DNA of 64,000 bases from Chelydra serpentina (lineage: Eukaryota > Chordata > Testudines > Chelydridae): NCBI GenBank assembly GCA_037349315.1, contig JBAIAC010000006.1, positions 16,837,501 to 16,901,500 of the forward strand, written 5' to 3'. Position 1 is the first letter of the stretch. The number at the start of each line of letters is the position of its first letter. The notes under the pieces were generated by a model. It was not told the origin of the DNA. It saw nothing but the letters and a program-made list of their open reading frames with translations, and ran no database searches. Made by a program: the position numbers and the translations under genes. Positions 10,025 through 20,744 of this stretch are shown in pieces.

Positions 10025-11600
10025 AAACTAATAAACCCCACTGTAGCTCAAATGTCAGGGGTTCAGATAAAGTGGAACCCAAATCTGAACCATTCTGGGT
10101 TTGGGTTTTGCAAAACCTTACTGTCACTTTTTTGGCAAAAACCAAATCCAACCGTCTCAGAACATCTCTAATATTTAGCAAACGTGGGTGGTTTATAGTT
10201 CCACAGCCAAGCCATGTGAAATTTACAGATGTTTGAAGTTTTAATACAAAACCAGGTTAATTTTGGTGGTTTTGACTGAACTGTGCTGAGAGTTTTTGGG
10301 TTAGAGCCCAAAATTCCAAATGAAACTCGAGGTGCTGAGACATGATATTTCTGAGAATTGCATATTTCCTAATAGTTAACGGGGGCTAGTTTAAAAGCAA
10401 CGCTCGTACACAGAGCTGAGTTTTGATTTATTGCTTCACGGAGATTGCTTGATATAATGTATATTATAGGTTTAATTGATCCACTGTGTTCTGATTCTGT
10501 GTTGTGCCATGTGAACTCATGACTGATTGATTCTTTTGAAAATTCACAAATTCCAAACCATTATGGATAGCTTGATACAGAGAGATAATGGAATGCAAAA
10601 ACACCTTTGTCGATATTATTTAAAGTTGTAACGACAAACATAAAAAGTCAGGAAATGGGAAGTTAATACTTTTAGTAACATTCTCAAATTATTTTTTCTA
10701 TTTTTCTAAACAAACTGCTATGCACATAACCAGGGATAGAAAATAGACATATTTTAATATGGATAGGTTAACACAGATATTTTTACTTCTGCAGCCATAA
10801 TATTGCATGATGAACTTTTTTTCTTTTAAAAAACAATCTGTGTTTAACAATCTTTTAATTTCAGGTATTGCCTTTAATCTCTGAAGTCTGCAGCTCATTG
10901 AGATGAATGACTTCCCATCTCATCACGGTTAATGTTTGACTGTAGACTGTCTTCCAGTAATTTTCCTCACATGGGGGAGCAAGAATGGGGAGAACCTGGA
11001 TTTTGCAAATTATTATAGAATGCAAACACAATGCTAGGAAGTCACTGAAAGGGAGTTTTCCACTGCTTGCATCCGAAGAAGTGGGTATTCACCCACAAAA
11101 GCTTATGCTTCAATACCTCTGTTAGTCTATAAGATGCCACAGGACCCTTTGTCGCTTCTACTGAAAGGGAGGACTCACATTTTCCCTACATCCACAATTT
11201 ACTTTTTGCTAATGAGGTTAATATCCTTTTGGGAAGGATTTTGCAGTATGTGTTTCAATTAATCATTTACAGTTCCTTTCATGGAGGAAAAAGACTGAGA
11301 GCACCAGGCCCTATATGTAGAATAGAGGAATTGGATAATATCCCTTTAAATAGTTTGGACAGGCTCTAGTAGACCTCTCTGTTTTCTATTGCAAAAGCCA
11401 CCAAAACCTAACAAAGCAGCTGTGTATGTGTGTAGCTAGGCCTTGTATGTTTGGGTATAGTTTGTAAACATGGTTATTGGGAATCCAACTATGTCTATGT
11501 GGGTTCCCCGTATTCTTAATATTACATAGCTAGGATTCAACAACATTGTTGCCTGAGTCTTCTGGTCAGTCCAGGCCAGATACCAAGATGATGGACATTA
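10025..11600. other. Unique AT-rich sequence with an old degraded repeat
   Basis: 10025-10330 has repeated AACCCAAATC, GGGTTTGG and AAAACC motifs like those at 46580-46900 and 50300-50470, which suggests a very old interspersed repeat. At about 11075-11160 there is GAAGAAGTGGGTATTCACCCACAAAAGC followed by CTCTGTTAGTCTATAAG; this resembles the Penelope-like retroelement end seen at 40015. I see no genes. Confidence 0.4.
11075..11160. repeat. Short fragment related to the Penelope-like 3' end
   Basis: The words CACAAAAGCTTATGCTTC, TGTTAGTCTATAAG and TGCCACAGGACCCTTTGTCGCTT follow the order seen in fold-back copies of the Penelope-like element (AAGCTTATGCT, TTAGTCT, GGTGCCAC). It is a short, diverged or alternative terminal segment. 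It has no obvious target duplication. Confidence 0.4.
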
Positions 11601-11606
11601 AGGGTA

Positions 11607-11840
11607 TATCCACATTGTAATTAAACCTCCCACCCCGCTAGCCCAGGCCAGCTGACTCGGACTAAGGGGCTTGAACTAAGGGGCTGTTTAATTACAGTGT
11701 AGGCTTGGGCTCGAGCCCAGGCTATAGGACTCCTGCTCGAGCCCAGATGTCTACATTGCAATTAAACAGCCCCTTAGCCTGAGCCAGCTGGCACGGGCCA
11801 ACCACGGGTGTCTAATTGCAGTGTGAGTTAAAAAGGAGGT
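11607..11840. mobile_element. MITE with internal hairpin ('GGTATRTCYACA' family)
   Basis: The left end, AGGGTATATCCACATTGTAA, and a TAATTGCAGTGTGAGTTAA-type right end are roughly inverted. Inside, 11676-11776 forms a long hairpin: CTAAGGGGCTGTTTAATTAC faces its near-complement ending in AAACAGCCCCTTAG, with CTCGAGC at the tips. The block GCCAGCTGACTCGGAC recurs at 52190, showing a family. It is non-coding. The ends resemble Harbinger or mariner MITEs; I could not decide which. Confidence 0.6.
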
Positions 11841-11849
11841 GGGGCTTCT

Positions 11850-13000
11850 TTAAGATCTCTTAAAAATCTTCAATTCCCACTAGACATACTCAGAAGTTAC
11901 TTAAAAAAAAAATATTCCACTTACTTCCTGAAAGCAAATGAAAGCACCAAGCTCTCAATGAGATGTAAGTTAACACTAAGAATTTTTCAGATTTCCTTGT
12001 TGTGGAGCAATCATTTTAGTGAAACTCCAATCCAGTTAGTGCTGAACAAAATCGGTGGTTTCACAGTGACAAGTTCTTGCACGTCTGCTGTTCTGCCATG
12101 CACAGGCGACTGATAATGAAGATAACTGAAAAAAATGAAGAATAAGGACTCTGTGCATATGTTGTCTTCCTGCTTCATTTAACTGTTGTTTTCTTGTTAT
12201 ATTGGTTGGGTTTGCTTTTTTTCCCCGTTAGCTGAGCAGGCAAGCAAGGATCCCAGTTCTCATGGATTTTTTTTGAAATATTACACCCACCCAGCAGCCT
12301 TTTGACTAGATGGCATCAGTCATGTGTTTAATACCTTAATGATTTTACCCAGCACCTTCAGCATCAAATATCCTAAAGCACTTTGCAGGTGACAGGCCCA
12401 ATATTCAAATGCAAGTGAAAAGTTAGTTTAGCATTCAAAAATCATGACTCGGGTGACAAAAATTATGAGATTGTAAAAATATAATAAATTTGGGGTTCTT
12501 TCTATTGCTCTTCTGCTTTTCAGGTCTTTAGGGAACACCTGTGTTACATTTCAAAGCTTTATCTTGCAACCATGAGGGCTAGAAACATAGTGAGTGGTGA
12601 GGGGGAGAGGGAAGGGGTTAATGAAAGCTGAGGTTCCTGCATAATCACTTGTCTCTAGGAGCTGAAGCCCAGATTTTTAATGATATTTAGGTGTTGCAAC
12701 ACCTATATGATTTAGGAGCCTAAATCTCATTTGCAGAAGGTATTTAGGCACTGAGGAGCCAAGATCTACTCAATAGTCAGCGGGATTTAGTGCCTCAGGC
12801 TTTAAGAAAAACACCAGCTATTGCAAGTCTCACAATAAAGTCACAATAGTCGGCAACACTTCTAGCTGGCAACGTTCCATATTGGGGAACACAAATGGAT
12901 ATTGATAATGCTCTAAGTCCCTAGTGGTCTTTTGAGTGTCCAAGTGAGGAATTTTGGTAATTAAGCTATTTGTACAAGCTTTAAAAGTTTTCTTCCTTTA
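11850..13000. other. Unique sequence
   Basis: AT-rich with no coding signal. 12670-12800 contains TTTAGG, GGAGCC and CCTAAATC motifs of the old repeat also found near 20745, 28930 and 37950. Confidence 0.4.
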
Positions 13001-13003
13001 TAA

Positions 13004-13022
13004 GTGTGTGTATGTGTGTGTA

Positions 13023-13058
<36 letters not shown>
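13004..13058. repeat. Compound (TG)n(TA)n(CA)n palindromic microsatellite
   Basis: A run of GTGTGTG, then TATATATATAT, then ACACACAC. The TG and CA arms are complementary across the TA centre, so the tract can form a hairpin or cruciform. Confidence 0.9.
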
Positions 13059-13059
13059 T

Positions 13060-14000
13060 TCCAGCCTTACCCTACAGACAGAAGGGAATTCATGCAAATA
13101 GAGTGACTCCAGGACCAAAGTTGCCCTGAACCCCAATAGGACTAGAGCTCTGATTTTGGCTCCACTTGCCACAGCAACAAAAACTCACTTTTCAGAAAGC
13201 AGCTAACAGAAATTGGGAAAGGTCACCCTAGGCCTCTTGAATGAGTCTAAGGTGAGGGATGCTTCCCCAAGGGGAGAGGCAATAAAATGTTCCGGAGAAG
13301 CTACACTAAAGTTTGGGAGAATTATAGAGGGAGTGGAGGGCACATCTGGCGCTCTTTGCTTATCCTCTGCCAGCTCCCATCACAAAGGATGTAAGACTCT
13401 GGATGAGACTAAAGGCCAGGCCAGAGCCCCTTATTAGGACAGAGGGGTGCTTCTCAGAAGCAGATGGATCTCTGCCTCCAGCACGGAAGACTAAAATGGT
13501 GAGAGTCCTAGGAAATCTTGTGCCACAGTTTAGAGCAGACTCCACAAGCTCACCCTTGCTTTGGGGCTCAGTGGTTGCTAGCTAATCTCCACCCTGACAC
13601 AGCTTTATGCTCCCTCACTGGATTCCCATACCCATGTCAATGTCCCCCATTGGCCAGGCATTATTTGGGAAAGATTATGGCATTTCTGCTCCTGTGGTAC
13701 ATAGAGGGTGGCATGGAGTTTCACCAGACTGTGCCTCCGGAGTAGAGTGAGAGCAAGGCAATAACCATGCCTCCAACCTGTCCTTTCCCGGCACCATTGT
13801 CAGCACGTACGTTGCTCAGGGATAGAGAAAGAACTCTGGGCAGTCAGGGACTGCTAGGATGGGAGATCCTCATGCAGCCGTATTCTGCCTACATGCTATG
13901 GCCCCAACCCTGCAGTGTGATCCGCATGGAGGCAGCTGTCTGTCTTTATATCTATCCATTTATCCCAGTACTGAGAGGGCCCTCATAACCCAGTACCTGA
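13060..14000. other. Unique sequence, GC-richer
   Basis: Several short ORFs overlap on both strands, but none has a recognisable domain or a strand bias typical of an exon. I see no named repeat. Confidence 0.4.
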
Positions 14001-14004
14001 GCCC

Positions 14005-14175
14005 CTCACAATCATTAATGGATTTTATCCTCCCAATGCCTCTGTGAGTTGGACAGATTATCTCCCTTTCACAGATGGGCATCTGAGGCAAAAGATTGAT
14101 TAATTACTTGCCCAAGGTCACACAGGAAGTCTGGATGACCCAAGAATTGAATCCAAGTCTTCGGAATTATAGCCC
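14005..14175 (-). repeat. MIR/CORE-SINE fragment
   Basis: It contains TTTCACAGATGGGCATCTGAGG and TTGCCCAAGGTCACACAG, the reverse complement of the conserved MIR core (CTGTGTGACCTTGGGCAAG and CCTCAGTTTCCCCATCTGTAAA). Confidence 0.8.
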
Positions 14176-14179
14176 TATC

Positions 14180-15935
14180 CACGAGCCTATCCTTCCTACT
14201 TTTTTAGAGCATGGGGACCTATGCAATTTTCTAATGCACATTGAATAAAAAAGCTCTTCAAAGATGTCAAAGGCACCTCATCCTCGCTGACAACTCAGGC
14301 CATAAACAGCAATAATTTTTAATAGAATATGCATTTAGTTATCTAAGAGGTGGAAGAGATTCTGACAACATGTGATAGCTACTGATATTGCCGGTCTCAC
14401 ATGACCTAATCGATTTTTTTTTCTTCCAAACAGCCACACAGATTTTTTTTTTAAATCTTCAAAAGTGTCACCTTTGAGTGGAAAGACAAAAGAAAATTCC
14501 ACCTCAGACATTTTTGTGTGTGTTTCTTACAGAGGTCTAATTCTCTGAAAACCCTTGTAATGAAAATGATTCCTCAACAAGAACTATGGAGTAATAGCTG
14601 TGATGCTAAATGCCTTTAAGACTGATCCTTGTTATGTGGATGGAAGGGTCCTTCAGGTCTGAAAGCTTTTTCAAGGCACAGGAACCACTGTTCAGACTAT
14701 TCAGACTGATAAAGTGGAATCCTTATAATCTTACCCTAAGTGTGGAGTGACTATAAGATTTAGCCTGGAGCTGGTGTAAGCCCTTCTGGAGAATTCTGTG
14801 CTAATGAAGTGGAAAGATAGGAATTGTCATCCAGGGTAGGATCAGGGGTGCATCCAGTCACTGATTGCTGTCAGAGACAGGATACTCAGCTACTTCAAGG
14901 AAGGTGGAGGAGCCTTATATAAGATTGTTATGGGACAATCTGCTCCATCATATGTTTCCTCCTAACCCCAGTAGTTAGAGGTTGGCTTATGCCCAGAAGC
15001 ATGAGGGTTTATACCTTCTCAAACCATTATATTTTTAGTTTTTTCTATTGTAACTCTGGATACTCCTGCTACTTAGATAACATCTATTCCTACTAAACTC
15101 TTGGCCTTAATATGCATTTACCCAATTTAGGGATTGATTAGTAAAGGATACACAATGTTCTAGACTAGAAGATTTGTTGGCTTCAGCAATAGTACAGAAA
15201 TAGTGTTTAAACTGCCAATTTATGTTGGATGGTGGTGGAAAACGCACCAAGAGGGTGCTGGTACACAGTGGCTACAAATTTACACAAGGGGTTAACATAA
15301 GCCAGTGTGTGGTGTTAACAGAGTAGGGGTCATGAATTGAATTGTTAGGAAATGTGCTGATCCAGCAACTCTTCTCAAAAAGTGCCCTGCCAGCAGATGC
15401 TTTTCCTAACCTGCTCTGTGAATAGTGTGTGTGTATTGTTCAAAATCAACTCCTGCCTAAGCTTTGGCTTTACTAACAAAGAGAAAGAGAAAAACAAACA
15501 TCATCTTAAACCTCCTCCCCGGGTATGGCTGGTTACTCTAGAAGTGCACAGCCCCAGTGATCTTCCCCAGACTGCCCCACTTATCTCTCCTATAACCAGG
15601 GTGGGGTAACAAGTCATCTATCTCAGTGAGTCAGCAAATCCCACTTAACCCTTTCCCAGCAGGATCAACCTCCCGCTAACAGAGTGGGATGTTTGGGGGC
15701 AAACAATGCAAGCCTTTTACGTTCCCACTGGTGGTGCACTCCTGTAGATTTCTCTGATTAATTTAAGATGTCCCACTCACTAACATACCCATGGTTGGAA
15801 TCTTGATGGAAATACTGTCTGTGGTGTTCTGGGGTGAATCCCTCATGGGGTATCATGGGTTTAACTTACACAAGAAGATATATATATATACACACTTTAT
15901 ATTACCCTGTGCCCTCTCTGCTGAATTTGGCCCAC
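14180..15935. other. Unique AT-rich sequence
   Basis: No coding signal or named repeat. A short TATATATATATA run is at 15880-15890. Confidence 0.4.

Positions 15936-15937
<2 letters not shown>

Positions 15938-15970
<33 letters not shown>
15938..15970. repeat. (TA)n microsatellite
   Basis: GTGTG followed by about 14 TA units, a fragile or polymorphic tract. Confidence 0.9.
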
Positions 15971-15973
<3 letters not shown>

Positions 15974-16021
15974 GTCATTCATCTGAAAATCTTAAAGTGA
16001 TTTAAAAACAATTTGCACAAC

Positions 16022-16143
16022 TAGGGTGACCAGACAGCAAGTGTGAAAAATTGGGAAGGTGTGGGGGGTAATAGGAGCCTATATAAGAAAAAGACCCAAA
16101 AATTGGGACTGTCCCTATAAAATTGGGACATCTGGTCACCCTA
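16022..16143. mobile_element. hAT-type MITE, 122 bp, perfect 8-bp target duplication
   Basis: The ends TAGGGTGACCAGA and TCTGGTCACCCTA are inverted (the inner bases also pair: CAGA/TCTG). They are flanked by identical TGCACAAC at 16014-16021 and 16144-16151. A second copy of the same element is at 29610-29730. It is non-coding. An 8-bp duplication points to the hAT superfamily. Confidence 0.9.
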
Positions 16144-16164
16144 TGCACAACACAGAATGGTTTG

Positions 16165-16300
16165 TTAAAGCCTGGGGAGATTAGGTGATTCGTCCATGAT
16201 CATGCACAAAGTCTGTGGATGAGCTAGGAATACAAACCAGGGGTCCTAACTCCCAGTCCTCTGTTCTATTCCCTAGTCCACATCCCCTGCCATGTGCCTG
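16165..16300 (-). repeat. MIR-like SINE fragment
   Basis: GATTAGGTGATTCGTCCATGATCATGCACAAAG is a decayed form of the MIR core (AAGTGACTTGCCCAAGGTCACACAG, reverse sense). It is followed by GAATACAAACCAGGGGTCCTAACTCCCAG, like the tRNA-related end of MIR/CORE-SINEs. Confidence 0.6.
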
Positions 16301-17420
16301 CATTTCTTTCTGACCTGTGTTGCAATAACTCTGGAGGCAGTTTGTATGTGCTGTGAATTTTGCAGTCAGGCATGCCATGCACCATCCACAGGCAGAAATT
16401 TTATATATCCATTATCAAGGTTTCACTGACAAGGAGGAACCATATGGTATTTTGACAAGTTTGCCCCATAGAAACAATATATTTTAGCTAGATCCTCTCT
16501 GGTGAGATTATTCTGTGATGAAGCACTGATGAGTGGCAACTCTGGAAAGAAATAAACTATGGAGAGATAATGGCAGCAGAAAAGAGGTGTGCGACTGGGT
16601 GAGTCTCCCTGTATGAAGAAGTTCCATTTTGGTGCGTACAGCTGCTGAATAAAGAGAAACTGAAGCACTGTGTCTGTCAGATGTGTGTTGCATGAGGGAG
16701 CAGGGGGCAAAAGATCCAAGCATCTATTACTGATGCCTTCAAGGGAAGATGGAGAAGAAAAACAGTGCAAAGGCACAGTGTGTTTTGCATTATCTTCTTG
16801 GCAGATATTCCCAAACTGTCTATATATATTTAAAATTCCTTTTGGTATAAGTTGATAAAGAATCATTCTCCCTCCTTGCCACCATGACAGTGTGTTTAAT
16901 GGGCTAAAGCAATACATTCTTAGTTAAATGGTGTGTTCTGCTTTCTATACATTTTAAATCTCATGTTTTATTTCCCCTCTTGCATGTGTCTTATCATATG
17001 CTTTGAAATGCTTATTATTTAAAAAGGGAGGGGGGACTGCTTCATAAGTCTGAAAACTGATTCCTGCCTCTCTCTTGCCTTTCCATTCACACACCTGCTC
17101 TTCCCTTCATCTCTCCCAATCACTACCCGAGGCGAAAATCCCACTCACATGGCTGCTCCACTCAAGTCTGATAGGACCTCATTCTGCCCAGCCCTAATGC
17201 ATATACTTACAGTGGAGGGAATGGGTGAGAGTAAGGGTTCTTCCCCCCACCTTCCCTATTGTAAAGCCTGTGCAAAGGCCACCTAGGATTGCACTCCTTG
17301 CATTCAGGGGGAGTTGGCCGGCCACTCAGAGGGTCACAAAGGGATGCAGTAAGGGGCACAGAGCCTGGAGAGGTGTTCGACCTCCCAAAGCAGAATGTTC
17401 CCTTTGCTACCCCCAGTGAA
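16300..17420. other. Unique sequence
   Basis: The ORF on the minus strand at 16423-16917 is the longest here, but it is Ser/Leu/Cys-rich with no domain and is overlapped by ORFs in other frames. I do not accept it as a gene. Confidence 0.4.
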
Positions 17421-17424
17421 TCTT

Positions 17425-17775
17425 ACCATACATTTACACTGCAGCTAGCACCATGCGTCCCATTACAGGTAGACAGACACTCACTAGCTCTGCTCCATCT
17501 ACTGCACTAAAAATAGCAATGTAGCATGGAGTAACACAGGCAGTAGCTCAGGTTAGCCACCTGAGTGCAAACCTGCCCAGACCCCTGGGTGTATGCACTT
17601 GGGCACCCAGCTAGACGTGCCATGCTACGCTACGCTACCCCTGGCTACACTGCCGTTTTACACTGCCAAGCTACCCCTGGGCTACACTGCCCAGTAGCTT
17701 GAGCAGAGCTAACATGTGGCTGTCTGCTTGGGCTGGGGAAGTCCCCTCCCATCTACAGTGTAGTCATACCCATCG
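17425..17775. mobile_element. Degraded MITE with TACACTG ends
   Basis: The left part, CATACATTTACACTGCAGCTAG, and the right part, CTACAGTGTAGTCATACCC, are roughly inverted and resemble the GGTATGTCTACAC ends of the 11607, 36040 and 52146 elements. A local tandem repeat of GCTACCCCTGG and CTACACTGCC occurs at 17630-17700. It is non-coding. Confidence 0.5.
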
Positions 17776-18308
17776 CATGAGCTGTGCCTTAGAGGGGAAC
17801 ACATTCACTCCATCTTTTACTAACCACTACATGTTCCTTCAGGGCAGCTGCAGACCTCTGCCCCTACCTCAAGCCATATGCAGCGTCCCATAGCACATGG
17901 ATGCAGCTGCATCTGGTCCAGGTGTATGGGTGTACACAGGGTGCTTCTTCAGTTATCCAGTGTACCTCACTGCCTAGCCTGTTCCTGTGGTTCCTCTTTC
18001 ATCACATGTACCTTTTGCACCTCGGTTCTCCAGCAAACAGAACATGACACAGGCAGTGCAACAGAAGAAGACTTCTACACAGCTTCTCTCCTCTGCACAG
18101 CTCACCCTCTGTTTCTCCCCGTGTTATAGACTCCCAATTACTGCTAATTGTATCATTAGTCCAGCAATTACCACCCAGGTGTTTGTGATCCTCCAACAGA
18201 AAGTGTTTAATTGCTTCCAGCTGAGCCTGCAGTCCTCTCTGTGCTGCAGCAAATTCAGTGACCACTGTGCAACAGCTAGCACTCCGGTGCAGGGAAAGGG
18301 TCCTTGTA

Positions 18309-18475
18309 CAAAGAAAACAAGAAAAATACCTATGGCACCTTAGAGACTAACACATTTATTTCAGCATAAGCTTTCGTGGATTAAGAACCAAATTTGTTAG
18401 TCTCTAAGGTGCCACAGTTATTTTTCTTGTTTTCTTTTTGCTGATACAGACTAACATGGCTACTACACTGAAACC
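18309..18475 (+). mobile_element. Fold-back copy of a Penelope-like retroelement, 167 bp
   Basis: The right end (TAGTAGCCATGTTAGTCTGTATCAGC in the reverse sense, then TGAAACC) is the 3' end of the element also seen at 40015 and 41987. The left arm, GGCACCTTAGAGACTAACA (18353 area), is an inverted copy of the right arm, TGTTAGTCTCTAAGGTGCC. AAGAAAACAAGAAAAATA likewise faces TATTTTTCTTGTTTTCTTT. Identical 10-bp GGTCCTTGTA target duplications lie at 18299-18308 and 18476-18485. The copy was thus inserted as a hairpin-shaped unit. Confidence 0.8.
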
Positions 18476-18489
18476 GGTCCTTGTATAGT

Positions 18490-19240
18490 CGGTCTCCCAG
18501 ATCCAGCCTTTGGGGCCCATTCCTGCTCCCCCTGAAGCTGAGGGGAATTTTGCCATTGGCTTCAATGGGAGAAGTCATGTTACATGAAGAGCTTTGAGAT
18601 GCTTTGATGAATGGAAAGATGCACCATTAGTTCACATGATTATGTTATTGTGAATGATATATGTATATACGCAATATTACAGCATCTCTAATAAAATGGT
18701 TAGGCTTACTATTATGTTATGCTTATAGCAAGTGTAAAATGATCAGTAAAACTTTGCTGGTCATTATAAATTATATTTAAGGGAGGAAAAAACTGAGATA
18801 TTCAGAGTGACTAGAGTTTAAAGCCATACATTTTACAGTGATACTTAGAAGAAGGTATAAAGAAGGTGAAATCTAGCTAGTAATTTTAAATTCACCTCTG
18901 CACATGCTTTAAACAGCAAGTAGTTTCTATATAGTGGAGTCTAGCTGGTGAAAGATGCCTAGGAGATATGCTGAGTCACCACATCTCCTGGTTGGCCTAT
19001 CTGCAATACCTTCCTTGGCTAGCTTTTATTATGTGCTTTTTTTTTGGCTAAGAACCCACTGTTGCAGTAGACTGTTGTGGGAAGTTTGCATCACTGCATT
19101 TCAACACCAGCTGGACATTTTGCTGATGGGGCTCACAAAGAGAAAAGTAGGGCCAAAGCTGAAGGAATAGATAAGTACTCGCAAAAATGTACCTAAATTA
19201 ATGCACCTAAATTCATGGGAACTGTAGGTACCCAGCATTT
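18490..19240. other. Unique AT-rich sequence
   Basis: No coding signal and no named repeat. Confidence 0.4.
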
Positions 19241-19245
19241 CTGAT

Positions 19246-19726
19246 CAGTGGTCAATTATCCAATGGGCCCATGGGGCACCTGGAAAAATGGGCACCCCAG
19301 CAGAAATCTGAAGTGCTGGGTGGGGCGAGGGAAGCCCCAGCGCCCCAACCCCAGTCCCAGGCAGAAGCACCAGGCAGGGCGAGGGAAGCCCCAGCACCCA
19401 GACCCTGGCTACGGCCTCAGGACTGAAGGAGCTCTCACTCCCTGCTGAGGCCCCAGGGCCGTGGAGGGGAGACAGAGCTTCTCTGGTCTTGGAGCCAGAG
19501 TGGGTTGGTGGGCGGCAAAATGGGGCGGGACCATGGACGAAATGGGGACAGGGCCGTGGGGGAAGGGGCAGAATGGGTTGGGGCCTTGGGTGGGGTCTCA
19601 GGTGAAAGGGGTGGAATGGGGACAGGAATGCAAGCAGAAGGGGTGGGGCGAGGCAATGGTTCTGGCGTTCCCCCCCCCCCCCCAATGCTCTGGCCCTGGG
19701 CCCCAGGAGACCTTAATCCGCTTCTG
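19246..19726. mobile_element. Probable non-autonomous hAT element, GC-rich
   Basis: The left end, CAGTGGTCAATTATCCAATGG, and the right end, GGAGACCTTAATCCGCTTCTG, are imperfect inverted repeats of the CAG...CTG type. The inside is GC-rich and of low complexity (GGAAGCCCCAGC repeated) and includes a run of about 14 C at 19670-19683. I could not identify a clean 8-bp target duplication. The ORFs of 146 and 110 codons here are low-complexity artefacts. Confidence 0.5.
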
Positions 19727-20464
19727 TCTTAATCAGGACAATTTCTTAGTTAGGTGCCTAAACAGGGGTCAGATTGAGGAAAAGAATAAATAGTGCTACT
19801 CTTTCATGCTCCAAGAGGAATCCTGTGCCTACAGGAGGAGGAGGAGGCTATGCTTTGTCTGTTGTATATGATTCCTGGTGTAGGTAATAGGCAATCATTT
19901 GAGGGCTTCCACCTAGTGTGAGAGTTATGGGAGAATTCTGTTAGTGCTCACTTCATCCTTCTCGTCATCTCAATTCCTACCTGAGCTAATTGAAGCCTTT
20001 TCAAAGCTGTCACAGGGATCACCATGACCTGTTGTTCTTGGTGACATCACTGTTTATTCTGCTGATGTCGCTTGTCTGTTCCCCCAGACTCTCATAGCCT
20101 CCGTGGCAACTATGGAATTATGTCAAATGATCTCGAACTCAACCTCTGCCAGTGAGCACACGTTGGATCTGATCTTAGGGACCGGGAAAAGGAAATGTTA
20201 AAAATAGGCTGTTGTCATAGTCCAATCACCGTCTCCTCCAGAGGGAGACCAAGGCCTGATCTCCACTGTTAAGTTGGTAGTCCTCTTTCTACAGTCCTTT
20301 CTCAGACTCTTGGACACAAAGAGGGCCTACGTTACACATTGGTCTCTAGCAGGATGCAGAATCCAAATGCAGAAAGCTGAGCCAGCATAGGGCCAGCATT
20401 CCTGCCTGGCAAATATTACAAATTAGGGATATTTCTATCTATCATAGGTATATGTCCCCCATTA

Positions 20465-20735
20465 CTGCTGTATCTGAGTGCCTCACAATCATAGAATATC
20501 AGGGTTGGAAGGGACCTTATGAGGTCATGTAGTCCAACCCCAAGCAGGACCAATCCCCAATTTGTGCCCCAGATCCCTAAATGGCCCCCTCAAGGATTGA
20601 ACTCACAACCCTGGGTTTAGTAGGCCAATGCTCAAACCACTGAGCTATCCCTCCCCCTTTAGAGCCTTTGTCCCCCAAGACCCTGGTGAGGTAGAGAAGT
20701 GCTATTATCCCAATTTTACAAATGAGGGACTGAGG
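20465..20735 (-). repeat. MIR/CORE-SINE split by a Cry-type SINE
   Basis: GAGTGCCTCACAATC on the left and CCCAAGACCCTGGTGAGG...ATTATCCCAATTTTACAAATGAGGGACTGAGG on the right read as one interrupted MIR in reverse sense. The interruption, about 20488-20660, is the tRNA-derived SINE listed separately. This gives a relative age: the MIR is older. Confidence 0.7.
20488..20660 (-). repeat. tRNA-derived SINE with CR1-like tail (tortoise Cry type)
   Basis: On the minus strand, the head has a pol III A-box-like GATAGCTCAGTGGTTTGAGC and a B-box-like GTTGTGAGTTCAATCC. A body (GGGGGCCATTTAGGGATC) follows, then a 3' tail identical in kind to CR1: TTGGACTACATGACCTC, AAGGTCCCTTCCAACC, ATTCTATGATT. Sharing a tail with CR1 lets a SINE use the LINE's reverse transcriptase. 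This is the known tortoise pol III/SINE design, and is a main reason for calling the DNA turtle. Confidence 0.88.
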
Positions 20736-20744
20736 CCCTGATTT

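Noticed and set aside
16423..16917. 164-codon minus-strand ORF as a possible exon
   Set aside because: No domain, no conserved motif, an overlapping ORF in another frame, and AT-rich unbiased codons.
19245..19793. ORFs of 146 and 110 codons
   Set aside because: Same reason: a GC-rich, repetitive interior of a probable hAT element, open on both strands.
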